Source: Skermanella stibiiresistens SB22
GTDB lineage: Bacteria > Pseudomonadota > Alphaproteobacteria > Azospirillales > Azospirillaceae
Direction: 5' to 3'
Assembly: GCF_000576635.1 (NCBI RefSeq)
Contig: NZ_AVFL01000003.1
Coordinates: 186,001 to 250,000, forward strand
DNA: 64,000 nt
This document shows positions 25,547-35,445 of the stretch, piece by piece. Position numbers and translations under genes: made by a program. Position 1 is the first letter of the stretch, and each line of letters begins with the position of its first letter. Below the pieces are notes generated by a model. It was not told the DNA's origin and ran no database searches. It worked only from the letters and a program-made list of their open reading frames with translations.

Positions 25547-26797
25547 ATGTCCAGGAGACGCATCGAATTCCATCGCCGGACCATCCTGGCGTCGATGGTG
25601 GGCGCCGCGTGCCTCGCGGCGGCGGGCGCGCAGGCCCAGCAGCCGGCGCCGTTGAGGATCGGCGTGCTGACCGACATGTCCAGCCTCTACGCCGATGTCA
25701 CGGGCGCCGGTTCGGTCAGCGCCGTCGCCATGGCGATCGAGGACTTCAAGGCGAAGGATGCGACGGGAGCCCTGAAGACACGGCCGATCGAGGTGGTCAG
25801 CGCCGACCACCAGAACAAGCCGGACGTCGCGTCGGCGATCGCCCGCGAGTGGATCGATCGCGGCGGCGTCGACGTGATCGTGGACGTGCCCAATTCCGCC
25901 GTGGCGTTGGCCGTCGGCAACGTCGTCCGCGACAACAACAAGGTGATGCTGGCATCCGGGCCGTCGTCGTCCGACCTGACCGGCAAGAGCTGCTCGCCCA
26001 ACACGATCCACTGGACCTACGACACCTATTCGCTGGCGACCGGCACCGCGACCGCCGTAGTCGAGTCCGGAGGCAAGACCTGGTTCACGCTGACCGCCGA
26101 CTACGCGTTCGGCCACGCCATGGAACAGGACATCAAGAACGTCGTCACCAAGGCCGGCGGCCAGATCCTGGGCGGCGTCCGCACTCCCCTCAACACGCAG
26201 GATTTCGCCTCCTTCCTGCTCCAGGCGCAGGGATCGGGAGCCGAGGTCATCGGGTTGATCAACGCCGGCGGCGACACGATCAACTCGATCAAGCAGGCGG
26301 TGGAGTTCGGCATCACCGCCGGAGACCAGCGCCTGGTCGCGACGGTGCTATACATCAACGACGTCCACGCGCTCGGCTTGCCGGTGGTCCAGGGCCTGCA
26401 GTTCACCGAACCCTTCTACTGGGATCTCAACGAGGGCACCCGCGCCTGGAGCGAGAAATTCGCGGAGCGGAACGCCACCCGTCATCCCAGTTCGCTCCAG
26501 GCGGGAGCCTACGCGTCGGTGACGCATTACCTGCGCGCGGCCGACGCGATCGGGGACAGCAAGGATGGCAAGGCCGTCGTCGACAAGATGAAGGAGATGC
26601 CGACCGACGATCCGCTGTTCGGCAAGGGAACGATCCGGGTGGACGGCCGCAAGCTGCATGACATGTACCTGTTCGAGGTCAAGAAGCCCGAGGAATCCAA
26701 GTACCCCTGGGATTATTACCATATGAGGAAGGTCATCCCCGCGGCGCAGGTCTGGCGGCCGCTGGCCGAGGGTGGTTGCTCCCTCGTGAAGTCCTGA
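25547..26797 (+). CDS. branched-chain-amino-acid-type ABC substrate-binding protein
   Basis: 416 residues. A long, twin-Arg-containing N-terminus ('SRRRIEFHRRTILASMVGAACLAAAGAQAQ') serves as the export signal, cleaved near residue 35. The mature part is a periplasmic-binding type I fold of the LivJ class: 'LRIGVLTDMSSLYADVTGAGSVSAVAMAIEDF', 'VVSADHQNKPDVASAIAREWIDRGGVDVI', 'TADYAFGHAMEQD'. No LivHMGF membrane or ATPase genes lie in the window, so it is an orphan and must borrow a permease or act as a sensor. The start was set by GGGAGGT before the ATG. It probably recognises an aromatic or short carboxylic acid (inference from orphan relatives). Confidence 0.9.
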   Translation: MSRRRIEFHRRTILASMVGAACLAAAGAQAQQPAPLRIGVLTDMSSLYADVTGAGSVSAVAMAIEDFKAKDATGALKTRPIEVVSADHQNKPDVASAIAREWIDRGGVDVIVDVPNSAVALAVGNVVRDNNKVMLASGPSSSDLTGKSCSPNTIHWTYDTYSLATGTATAVVESGGKTWFTLTADYAFGHAMEQDIKNVVTKAGGQILGGVRTPLNTQDFASFLLQAQGSGAEVIGLINAGGDTINSIKQAVEFGITAGDQRLVATVLYINDVHALGLPVVQGLQFTEPFYWDLNEGTRAWSEKFAERNATRHPSSLQAGAYASVTHYLRAADAIGDSKDGKAVVDKMKEMPTDDPLFGKGTIRVDGRKLHDMYLFEVKKPEESKYPWDYYHMRKVIPAAQVWRPLAEGGCSLVKS

Positions 26798-26808
26798 GCG
26801 GTGAAATC

Positions 26809-27546
26809 GTGAGTATCGCGCTGGTGACTGGCGGCGGCGGTGGCATCGGCCGAGCGACCGCCGTCAGGCTGGCCGAAACCGGAGCCGATGTCGCCATCGT
26901 CGATCTGGACGAGGATTTGGGCACCGAGACGGCGCGTCTGGTGGAGGCCGTCGGCCGCCGGACGCTGTTCGTCCGAGCCGACGTCTCGGACGGCGCCCAG
27001 ATCGCGGCCTGCGTGGACAGGGTGGAACGGGAGCTGGGGCCGATCACCGCCTTCGCGAACAACGCCGGGATCGAGGGCGTCATCGCCCCGATCCACCTTT
27101 ATCCGGATGACGTTTTCGACAAGCTCCTGCAAGTCAACGCCAAGGGCGTCTTCCTGGGCCTGAAGCATGTGCTGGCCCGGATGATGCCGCGCGGTCGGGG
27201 CGCCATCGTCAACACGGCCTCGACCTCCGCCATCCGGGGGCGGGCTGGCCTCGCCGGCTATGTCGCCACCAAGCATGCGGTGCTGGGCCTGACCCGCGTT
27301 GCGGCGCTGGATGTGGCGGGCACGGCGATCCGGGTCAACGCCGTGCTTCCCGGCCCGGTCGAGACCCGCATGATCCAGTCGCTGGACGAGCAGGCGCGCC
27401 TGTCGGGCGGCATCCAGCGCGCCGGAAGGGCACGCTATGGCAAGCCGGAGGATGTGGCCAGCGTCATCGCCTTCCTGCTGTCGGATCAGGCGGCCCATGT
27501 CAACGGCGCCGCCTGGACAGTGGATGCCGGTGCCACGGTGGCGTGA
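26809..27546 (+). CDS. SDR-family NAD(P)-dependent oxidoreductase
   Basis: 245 residues from a GTG start 11 bases after the SBP stop. It is a complete classical SDR: 'VTGGGGGIGRA' at residues 6-16, 'NNAGI' in the fourth strand, 'NTAST' supplying the Ser region and 'GYVATKHA' with intact Tyr-x-x-x-Lys. 'VNAVLPGPVETRMI' follows the active site. It should oxidise or reduce a hydroxy/keto compound with NAD(P). It ends the long plus-strand catabolic block and converges on the GntR gene. Confidence 0.92.
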   Translation: MSIALVTGGGGGIGRATAVRLAETGADVAIVDLDEDLGTETARLVEAVGRRTLFVRADVSDGAQIAACVDRVERELGPITAFANNAGIEGVIAPIHLYPDDVFDKLLQVNAKGVFLGLKHVLARMMPRGRGAIVNTASTSAIRGRAGLAGYVATKHAVLGLTRVAALDVAGTAIRVNAVLPGPVETRMIQSLDEQARLSGGIQRAGRARYGKPEDVASVIAFLLSDQAAHVNGAAWTVDAGATVA

Positions 27547-27558
27547 CCATCGGAACGT

Positions 27559-27575
27559 CCGGCGTCAGGCGCCGG
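27559..27575. terminator. hairpin between convergent SDR and GntR genes
   Basis: A 6-bp stem (CCGGCG / CGCCGG) with a TCAGG loop lies between the two 3' ends and overlaps the last codons of the GntR gene. It is a weak candidate for a bidirectional terminator. Confidence 0.3.
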
Positions 27576-28572
27576 CGGGCGACAGGTAGGGGGGAAAGCG
27601 CATCTGGGTCGTCCGGGCGATGATCTCGAAGCGCCTCAGCCAGCGGTCGTCGGCCACCATCAAGTGGTCGTACAGCGCCTGCGCGGCGCCGGCTCCATCC
27701 TGGCGGAGCAGGCGGTCGATGATGTCCAGATGCTCCCTCAGCGCGGCGTCGATGATCTCGACGGGAACGCCAAGGAAGGGGTGGAACAGGTAGCGGGTCG
27801 GGCCGAACACGAGATGGGTTCGCTCCAACGCCCGCAGGATCTCCTTGTTCGGGCAAAAGGACTGGATGCCGATATGGAGGTCGCGCTCGACCTGATCGAA
27901 CGCGGCGCTGTCCGGAGCCGGGCTGTCGAGCGCGCGAGTGATGTTGTCGCGGGCATTCCTCAACTGGACATCGCCGACGAAGGGCAGCGATTTCAGCAAG
28001 GCCTGGGGTTCGAGCAGCCGGCGCATCTCGTAGAGATCGCGGATATGCCCCGACGTGATCTGGCGGGCCAGCCAGTGCCCGGTCTGGTCCTTGACGATCA
28101 AGCCCATGCCATGCATGCGGGCGAGCAAGTCGCGCGTCACCGTGCGGCTGACATCGAAATGCAGCGATAGCTGCTTTTCGTTGATCCGGATCGGGCCGAA
28201 CAGGACCCGGACGAAAAGTTCCTGCTCGACCTCCTTGTAGATCCGTTCCCATTGGGGCGTGGCCTGGATCTTGATCGGGTCCAGCGTCGCCATCCGGCTA
28301 TCCGCCCTGCCCTCGACCCGTCCGGCGACCACGTAGCCCTTGCCGCCACTCTCGTCGATCAGGCCCTCCAAGTGCAGCGATCTCAGGGCGTGGCGCGCCG
28401 GCGACCGGCTGATGCCGAACGCCTTGGCGACCTGCGCCTCCTGCAGGATTTGACCACCGGCGATCCTCCCGTCCTGGATCATCGTCCTCAGGAGCGCGTG
28501 GGCGCGCTCCTGCAACGACGCGGTCTTGTCACCAGCCTCGGTCACCATCTCGGGATCGGGGACACTGCTCAT
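27565..28572 (-). CDS. GntR-family regulator with two winged-helix domains
   Basis: 335 residues, about 90 more than a normal FadR-type protein. The first winged helix spans about 19-82 ('GGQILQEAQVAKAFGISRSPARHALRSLHLEGLI'). A second, complete one spans about 107-172 ('INEKQLSLHFDVSRTVTRDLLARMHGMGLIV'). An FCD effector domain follows (about 176-315, with 'QVERDLHIGI' and 'ALREHLDIIDRLL' as metal/effector segments). Two DNA-binding units in one chain are unusual. It lies 150 bases downstream of the NitT/TauT permease genes on the same strand and probably regulates that operon. A 7-bp hairpin (28601-28621) sits in its leader. Confidence 0.92.
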   Translation of the reverse strand: MSSVPDPEMVTEAGDKTASLQERAHALLRTMIQDGRIAGGQILQEAQVAKAFGISRSPARHALRSLHLEGLIDESGGKGYVVAGRVEGRADSRMATLDPIKIQATPQWERIYKEVEQELFVRVLFGPIRINEKQLSLHFDVSRTVTRDLLARMHGMGLIVKDQTGHWLARQITSGHIRDLYEMRRLLEPQALLKSLPFVGDVQLRNARDNITRALDSPAPDSAAFDQVERDLHIGIQSFCPNKEILRALERTHLVFGPTRYLFHPFLGVPVEIIDAALREHLDIIDRLLRQDGAGAAQALYDHLMVADDRWLRRFEIIARTTQMRFPPYLSPAGA

Positions 28573-28600
28573 TCGGTACGCTCGCCGTCATCGGTGCGCC

Positions 28601-28621
28601 GCGGTCCGTCCTTGGGACCGC
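28601..28621 (-). promoter_or_regulatory. palindrome in the leader of the double-HTH GntR gene
   Basis: A perfect 7-bp inverted repeat (GCGGTCC / GGACCGC) with a 7-base spacer lies 29 bases before the GntR start and 104 bases after the permease stop. It could be an autoregulatory operator or a terminator of the transport operon. Confidence 0.35.
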
Positions 28622-28724
28622 TCTTGGACCCAGGCGACCCGGCGGCACACTATGCCCGACGACGCTGGCGATGACCACCGTACTTTGGACGCACAGTGCG
28701 GTCTGACCGTTCCGCGGCCAGTCA

Positions 28725-29486
28725 TCAGGCGCGCTGGTAGAGCCGGCGGTTCAGGAACAGCAGGAGGCCGCTGGCGCTTCCCGCGAACAGGACCAGCAGG
28801 AAGGTCAGGGCCATGATGACATCGACGTTGTGCAGGCCGATCGCGTTCATCAGCATGAAACCCAGCCCGCGCTGGGACGCGAACATCTCCCCCAGCAGCG
28901 TCCCGATCAAGGTCAGGGAGAAGCCCACACGGAGGCCGGTGAAGATCTCCGGCATGGCGGCCGGCAGGAGGATGCCACTGATCATGCGGCCCGTACCCAG
29001 GCCCATGACCCGCCCGGTCTTGACGAACACCGGACGGACATTGCGCACCGCGGCGAGCGTGAACAGGGCGATCGGGATGACGCCGTGGATCGTGCCGAAG
29101 GCGACCTTGGCGGCAACCCCGAGACCGAACATCAGCAGCAGGATCGGGTACAGGGTGATCTTCGGAATGGAATACAGCGCCACCAGCACCGGCTCCAGCA
29201 CATCGCTGGCGAAGCGGTTGATGCCGAGCAGGAACCCGATCGCGAGCCCGATCACGACAGCCAGCAGCAAGGCCAAGCCGAAGGCCCTGCCCGTCTCGGC
29301 CAGATGGGGCCAGAAACTGGGCGACGTCAGCAGGTTCGCCGTGAAGGTCATGGTTTGCAGCGGTGTCCGCATCGCGACGTCGCCGACCATCCAGGCCAGG
29401 GCCTGCCACAGGACCAGCAGCAGCGCGATCAGCTTCAGCGCGCTGAACCAGCCGGCGTTCGACCCGCCGCTCGACGTGGCGTTCAT
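28725..29486 (-). CDS. NitT/TauT-type ABC transporter permease, second
   Basis: 253 residues from the ATG that overlaps the upstream permease stop (ATGA). About six helices form a BPD_transp_1 domain. The EAA loop that contacts the ATPase is 'VFVKTGRVMGLGTGRMISGILLPAAMPEIFTGLRVGFSLTLIGTLLGE'. The class imports sulfonates, nitrate, thiamine precursors or aromatic acids. It is the fourth gene of the SBP-ATPase-permease-permease unit. The presence of two permease genes implies a heterodimeric channel. Confidence 0.92.
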   Translation of the reverse strand: MNATSSGGSNAGWFSALKLIALLLVLWQALAWMVGDVAMRTPLQTMTFTANLLTSPSFWPHLAETGRAFGLALLLAVVIGLAIGFLLGINRFASDVLEPVLVALYSIPKITLYPILLLMFGLGVAAKVAFGTIHGVIPIALFTLAAVRNVRPVFVKTGRVMGLGTGRMISGILLPAAMPEIFTGLRVGFSLTLIGTLLGEMFASQRGLGFMLMNAIGLHNVDVIMALTFLLVLFAGSASGLLLFLNRRLYQRA

Positions 29487-30244
29487 GACAACCCCCGGCG
29501 GGCCATGAGGATCTTCTCCCATTTGGCGAGCAGCGTGTTGATCGCGATGGAGACCAACAGGATCAACAGGATCAGCGGGTACATCTTGGCGTTATCGAAA
29601 TTCATGTAGGCGAAGCTGATCTCGTACCCCATGCCTCCGGTCGACATGATGAACTCCGCTCCGATGATGCCGATCAGCGAGTAGGCCACGGCCAGCTTGG
29701 CGCCGGTCAGGATGTGGGGCGCGGCGCAGGGCAGCATGACGAGCCGCGCCGTGTCCCAGGCCGACAGCTGGTTGACCCGCGCCGTCTTGAGCAGGACGCG
29801 CGGGATGCGGTCGAGGCCGTTCAGCGTGTTCACGATCACCGCGACCACCGCCAGCATGGCGCCGATGAAGATCTGCGGCGTGTCGCCCAAACCGAACAGG
29901 ACGATCAGGAGCGGGTAGAAGGCGAACATCGGGATCGCGTAATATGTCGCGAAGACCGGATCGAGCATGTCCCGCAGGGACCGCAGATAATGCAGCAGGA
30001 CCGCGAACGAGACGCCGGCCACCATGGCGATGACGAAGGCCAACGCCGCGTTCCGCAATGTCTTGGCGATGGCGCCGTTCAACTCGCCACCCGCCAGCAG
30101 CGCCACCAGGTCCATCACGATCCGGTGCGGCGGCTGCATTGTCAGGCGGTCGATGTGACCGCTCAGGCACAGGATCTCCAGACCGCCCACCGCCCCGACC
30201 AGCAGGGCGATCCGCCACAGCGCGGCGCGTTTCTTGGGCGTCAT
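29483..30244 (-). CDS. NitT/TauT-type ABC transporter permease, first
   Basis: 253 residues starting at the ATG (MTPKKRAALW) that overlaps the ATPase gene stop by ATGA. There are six predicted helices. 'PMFAFYPLLIVLFGLGDTPQIFIGAMLAVVAVIVNTLNGL' and 'NQLSAWDTARLVMLPCAAPHILTGAKLAVAYSLIGIIGAEFI' are the permease core and EAA-like loop. The open frame runs farther upstream, but that part is antisense-shifted ATPase sequence. It pairs with the following permease gene to make the membrane channel. Confidence 0.92.
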   Translation of the reverse strand: MTPKKRAALWRIALLVGAVGGLEILCLSGHIDRLTMQPPHRIVMDLVALLAGGELNGAIAKTLRNAALAFVIAMVAGVSFAVLLHYLRSLRDMLDPVFATYYAIPMFAFYPLLIVLFGLGDTPQIFIGAMLAVVAVIVNTLNGLDRIPRVLLKTARVNQLSAWDTARLVMLPCAAPHILTGAKLAVAYSLIGIIGAEFIMSTGGMGYEISFAYMNFDNAKMYPLILLILLVSIAINTLLAKWEKILMARRGLS

Positions 30245-31107
30245 GGTTCGACCTCCGGCTTGCCGATCGCCTTCATCGATTCGGCGCGGAGTGACCGCCA
30301 GAGGCGGGCGGTGATGGCGCCGAACGCCTCCTCCTGCACGATCCGGCTGTCGCGATCCCGTGGCCAGCCGGTCTCGACGATGTCGATCAGCCGTCCCGGA
30401 CGCGCCGACATGACGCCGATGCGGTCGGCGAGCATGGCGGCCTCGTCCAGGGCGTGGGTGATCAGGAACACGGTGGCGCCGGTCTTGCGCCACAGGTTCA
30501 GCACCTCGTCCCCCATCAGCAGGCGCGTCTGCTGGTCGAGCGCGCCGAACGGCTCGTCCAGCAGGATCAGCCGGGGTTCCGTCACCAAGGTGCGGGCGAT
30601 GCACACTCGCTGCCGCATGCCGCCCGACAACTGAGCCGGAAAGCTGTGCGCGAAGGATGTCAGCCCCATCATCGCCAGGGCGTTTTCGATCCTCCGCTCC
30701 CGCTCCTTGGGGTCGATCTTGATCCGCCGGAGCCCGAACGCGATGTTCTCGCGGACCGACAGCCAGGGGAACGAGGCGTCCTCCTGGAACACCACGCCCA
30801 CGCCGTCGGGGATCCGGTTGTGGATCGGCTTTCCCTCGAAGGTGACATCGCCCCGGGTCGCCGTGGAGAGACCGGCGACCAGTTCGAGCAAGGTCGACTT
30901 GCCACAGCCGGATGGCCCGACGACCGCGAAGAACTCGCCCCGCCGCAGGTCGAGGTCGATCGGTCCCAAGGCGTGGACGGTCTCCCCGCTTCGGCCGGGC
31001 CGGATGAATTCCTTGTCGACTCCCCGCAGCGAGACCTGCGCCGCGCCCGGCGCCGACGGGGTTCGCGTCGGCGTGATCGGCTTGGACGTGGTCATGATGC
31101 TGGTCAT
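30241..31107 (-). CDS. NitT/TauT-type ABC transporter ATP-binding protein
   Basis: 288 residues. Walker A is 'GPSGCGKST', the Q-loop region 'VVFQEDASFPWLSVRENIAFGLR', the ABC signature 'LSGGMRQRV', Walker B 'LILLDEPFGALD' and the switch 'ITHALDEA'. 'FPWLSV' after the Q-loop is typical of the SsuB/TauB/NrtC group. An N-terminal extension of about 25 residues precedes the domain. It overlaps both its neighbours by four bases (ATGA), so all four transport genes are translationally coupled. Confidence 0.94.
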   Translation of the reverse strand: MTSIMTTSKPITPTRTPSAPGAAQVSLRGVDKEFIRPGRSGETVHALGPIDLDLRRGEFFAVVGPSGCGKSTLLELVAGLSTATRGDVTFEGKPIHNRIPDGVGVVFQEDASFPWLSVRENIAFGLRRIKIDPKERERRIENALAMMGLTSFAHSFPAQLSGGMRQRVCIARTLVTEPRLILLDEPFGALDQQTRLLMGDEVLNLWRKTGATVFLITHALDEAAMLADRIGVMSARPGRLIDIVETGWPRDRDSRIVQEEAFGAITARLWRSLRAESMKAIGKPEVEP

Positions 31108-32102
31108 TTCATCGCCTTGATGTCATCGGGCAGGAAACGCGTGTCGACGATCGACTTGGCGTCGATGTCGCCGGAGATGGCGCCGACCATCTTCTGCACT
31201 TCGATGGCGCGGTTCAGACCTTCCAGGTGGATCTGGCCGGTTCCCCAATACTGGATGCCGTCGGTCGTCGCGTTCACGAGGTAGCGGACCGAGTTCCGCG
31301 CGACATCCTGTTCCAGGTTGTAGGCCTCGGCGACGATGTCCCCGGCCTCGTCGGGATTCTGCCTCATGAAGTCGACGGCCTTGCGGCGGGCTCGAATGAC
31401 GGCGCGGACGAAGTCCTCCTTGGCGGCCGATTGGCCCCCTGCGGCGACGCCGACGACATTCGCGATCGGCGGCAGGAGATCGGCGGCCCTGGCGATGGCG
31501 CGGTACTTGGACTGGTATTTGGACCACAGCGGCTCGGGGATCGGGGCGACGTCGATCATGCCGAGGTCGAGGGCGGGGATACCCTCGCCGAAGCCGCCGG
31601 TCTTGACCATCTCGACATCCTCGGTCTTGAGGCCGCCCGATTGCACCACCAGCGTCGCCAGCGCCAGGCTGGTGGAGCGCGGGTTGGTGTAGCCGAACTT
31701 CCTGCCCTTGAGGTCCTTGGGCGACTGGATGGGGGAGTCGGGTTTGACCGCCCAGACGAATTCGGCGACGGTGAGGACGTTGTCACTGACGATCTTGATG
31801 TCGGCGCCCTGCTGGATCGCCGCTATGACGGCGTTCGGGTTGACCTCGGCGTAGGGCGCGCTGCCGGCCAGCATGTTGCGCAGCGTGGTGCCGCCACCGG
31901 CGGACGACAGGATGCCGGTGACGTCGGCGCCCTCGTCCTTGAAGAAGCCCTTCTTGAGCGCCACGGCGAACGGCATTCCATTGGCCGAAACACCGTAGTT
32001 GCTGACCACGATATCCTCGGCGCGCGCCGACGCCGGCATGGCGGCCATCAGCGCCGTGATCACCACCAATGACCGGAACCGGCCGACTGTGCTGGACTTC
32101 AT
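31104..32102 (-). CDS. NitT/TauT-type ABC substrate-binding protein (NMT1/SsuA-like)
   Basis: 332 residues with a signal peptide ending 'MPASARA' (residue 28). The mature protein follows the SsuA/NMT1 pattern: 'NGMPFAVALKKGFFKDEGADVTGILSSAGGGTTLRNMLAGSAPYAEVN' and 'DLKGRKFGYTNPRSTSLALATLVVQSGGL'. It collects the substrate in the periplasm. It is the first transport gene, 133 bases after the isocitrate-lyase-like gene on the same strand, with a strong GGGGAGG ribosome site. Together with the leuCD/lyase trio upstream it suggests import of a compound those enzymes process (inference). Confidence 0.92.
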   Translation of the reverse strand: MKSSTVGRFRSLVVITALMAAMPASARAEDIVVSNYGVSANGMPFAVALKKGFFKDEGADVTGILSSAGGGTTLRNMLAGSAPYAEVNPNAVIAAIQQGADIKIVSDNVLTVAEFVWAVKPDSPIQSPKDLKGRKFGYTNPRSTSLALATLVVQSGGLKTEDVEMVKTGGFGEGIPALDLGMIDVAPIPEPLWSKYQSKYRAIARAADLLPPIANVVGVAAGGQSAAKEDFVRAVIRARRKAVDFMRQNPDEAGDIVAEAYNLEQDVARNSVRYLVNATTDGIQYWGTGQIHLEGLNRAIEVQKMVGAISGDIDAKSIVDTRFLPDDIKAMK

Positions 32103-32235
32103 CGTTTCCTCCCCATTTTTCCCGCGTGGCGGGTTCGTGATTGTGATGATCCGCTTTCCGAGGCTGGGACGGGGATGCGCCGGTCGTCAACCGACTCCCA
32201 ACGCGTTTCCCCGTTTCTCGCCAGCCTTACCTAAA

Positions 32236-33105
32236 CTATCGCCGTTCGATGGCGCGCCAGCCCTCCAGGTCCACCGCCGCGTCGATGGTGGCCCGCACGG
32301 ACGCCCCATTGGACATGGGCTCCAGCCGATCGACGCCATCGGCGTGGCGCCGCAGCGCCGCCAACCCATCGCGCATCGCCGAGACGCTCCGCATCAGGAC
32401 GCTGGCGGGGAAGGAGACCTGGGTGAACCCCATCGACCCAAGATCCGACGGGCTGAGCCAGGGGGTGTCGCCCCCCTCGAACATGGCGGCCGAGATGTAG
32501 GAGCCCTTGAAGGCCGCGCCGACCTTGCGGTAGTCGTCCTCCGTCCGCAGGCCGGCGACGAAGACGCCGTCGACGCCCAGCGCCAGGAAACGCTCGGCCC
32601 GCCGCATCGCGGCGTCGAGGCCCAGGGGACCATAGGCGTCGGTCCGGCCGATGATGAAGGTATCGGGATTGTTCCTGGCCTCCAATGCCGCGCGGAGCTT
32701 GCCCTCGATCACCGCCTCGTCGGCCACGGCGGCGGCCTTCTCGGCGCGCTGCTGCTTGCGGTCGCGGTCCTGGTCCTCGAACAGCATACCGCCGACCCCG
32801 ATCGCCTCATAGGCCCTGACGGTTCGGGCGACGCTCTTGACGTCGCCATAGCCGTCGTCCGCATCGGCGAGGAAGGGCAGCGACGAGGCGGCGGCGAGAT
32901 CGCGGATGCCCTCCACCATGTCGGTCAGCCCGATCAGGCCGATATCGGGGTAGGCGTGCCGCGCCGCCAGGAGGGCGGACCCTCCGACCGCGAAGGCCTT
33001 GAAACCGGCGAGCTCGATCAGCCGCGCCGACAGCGCGTCGTGGGCCAACGGCGTGATCAGGGGCGTCTCCTGGGAGAGCGCCTGCCGGATGGTCGTCCGG
33101 GTCAT
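32236..33105 (-). CDS. isocitrate lyase/PEP mutase-superfamily lyase
   Basis: 289 residues, in the range of methylisocitrate lyase, oxaloacetate decarboxylase and 2,3-dimethylmalate lyase. 'SLPFLADADDGYGDVKSVARTVRAYEAIGVGGMLFEDQ' holds the Mg-binding Asp residues and the Glu-Asp pair. 'IIGRTDAYGPLGLDAAMRRAERFLALGVDGVFVAG' is the substrate strand. The 'KKCGH' loop of true isocitrate lyase is absent; the corresponding region reads 'YPDIGLIGLTDM'. The start (MTRTTIRQ) overlaps the leuD-like stop by ATGA. With LeuCD-like dehydratase genes in front, a dimethylmalate-type lyase is a good hypothesis. Confidence 0.88.
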   Translation of the reverse strand: MTRTTIRQALSQETPLITPLAHDALSARLIELAGFKAFAVGGSALLAARHAYPDIGLIGLTDMVEGIRDLAAASSLPFLADADDGYGDVKSVARTVRAYEAIGVGGMLFEDQDRDRKQQRAEKAAAVADEAVIEGKLRAALEARNNPDTFIIGRTDAYGPLGLDAAMRRAERFLALGVDGVFVAGLRTEDDYRKVGAAFKGSYISAAMFEGGDTPWLSPSDLGSMGFTQVSFPASVLMRSVSAMRDGLAALRRHADGVDRLEPMSNGASVRATIDAAVDLEGWRAIERR

Positions 33106-33739
33106 GGATATTGCCTCGTGTCGGTGGATGCGTCGTGAAGCCAATCCCGCTCCAGCTTGGCCTTGGCGAGATGGCGTTCGATGGCGTCGAGATGCCGGAG
33201 CGTCAGGTCGATTTCGTCGTCGCCCCGGATCAGCATGCCGGCCCTATGGGGCGGAACCATGAAAGTGTGGCGGTCGCCGTCCGGACCGACGATCGCCGTT
33301 CCGGGCAGATCGACCGTGAAGACCGGCGCGTCCCGGTGGCGGTCGACGGCGGCGGCGAGCGCCGCGCGGGTCGCCTCGTCCACCACGCCGGCCAGAACGC
33401 CATTGCGGAAGGCGTTCTCGTAGAAGATATCCGCGAAGCTCGGCGCCAGCACGCAGCGGATGCCGAACCGGGCCAGAGCCCAGACGGCGGCCTCGCGCGA
33501 CGAGCCGCAGCCGAAATTCTCGCCGGTCAGCAGGATCTTGGCGGATCGGAACGGCCCTTGGTTCAGCACGAAGTCGGGCCGCTCGCGACCAGCATCGTCG
33601 AAGCGCCGGGCGCCGAACAGGCCGCGCGCCAGATCGGCCTTGGCGCTCCTCAACCACGCCGACGGGATGATGGCGTCGGTGTTGACGTTGGTCTCCGGCA
33701 ACACGGCCATGGCCCCGGTCACGGTCGTCAGCGGCGTCC

Positions 33740-33743
<4 letters not shown>
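33102..33743 (-). CDS. aconitase-family dehydratase small subunit (LeuD-like)
   Basis: 213 residues. The swivel-domain signature 'LTGENFGCGSSREAAVWALARFGIRCVLAPSFADIFYENAFRNGVL' is complete, including the Ser-Ser-Arg substrate loop. It overlaps the leuC-like gene and the lyase gene by four bases each. LeuD works with LeuC to move a hydroxyl by dehydration and rehydration. No leuA or leuB lies nearby, and the companion lyase makes a catabolic relative, such as 2,3-dimethylmalate or citramalate dehydratase, at least as likely as isopropylmalate isomerase (inference). Confidence 0.9.
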
Positions 33744-35196
<1,453 letters not shown>

Positions 35197-35200
<4 letters not shown>

Positions 35201-35271
35201 GTTTGGGCCGCTCGATGTGGGTTGACCCCGAACAGCGCTCGCGGCGCCAAGCCGCGGCGTGATTCTGGCAT
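35197..35271 (-). CDS. 24-residue leader peptide coupled to the leuC-like gene
   Basis: ATG at 35271 with an ideal ribosome site (GGAGGAAAC, 35283-35275) opens a 24-codon frame. Its TGA overlaps the leuC-like ATG in an ATGA. The peptide begins M-P-E-S-R-R-G-L and ends H-R-A-A-Q-T. It has four Arg and four Ala but no obvious run of one amino acid. The leuC-like gene has no ribosome site of its own, so ribosomes finishing this frame would start leuC. It resembles no family I know. It is too short to rest on composition alone; the support is positional. Confidence 0.6.
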
Positions 35272-35305
35272 CAGGTTTCCTCCGGCCCGGCGTTTGGCGC
35301 CGGGC
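35240..35305 (-). promoter_or_regulatory. two hairpins in the leader of the leuC-like operon
   Basis: One perfect 8-bp stem (GCCCGGCG / CGCCGGGC, 35285-35305) ends one base before the leader peptide's ribosome site. A second, 6-bp stem (CGCGGC / GCCGCG, 35240-35256) lies inside the leader frame. A ribosome translating the leader would melt the second stem. There is no T-run. Together they could modulate translation of the leader and hence of leuC. Confidence 0.45.
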
Positions 35306-35404
35306 AAATATTGGGCTTTGTTATTATGCCGTTCTTCCCGCCAACATTGGGCGACTTACAGCTCTCACCAGATCAGGTTAGGTCTATTCACAACAGAGGT
35401 ATAG

Positions 35405-35421
35405 GTATAATTTACTCATAC
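35405..35421. promoter_or_regulatory. LysR-type box and -10 element between the leuC-like operon and lysR
   Basis: GTAT-N9-ATAC forms a short dyad with the T-N11-A pattern of LysR sites, inside an AT-rich island. A perfect TATAAT (35406-35411, plus strand) lies within it and is placed to serve the LysR gene, 28 or so bases before its ATG. Binding would therefore affect the regulator's own promoter. No good -35 box is visible. Confidence 0.45.
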
Positions 35422-35445
35422 TTCATTGAGGAAAGCTCATAGCAG

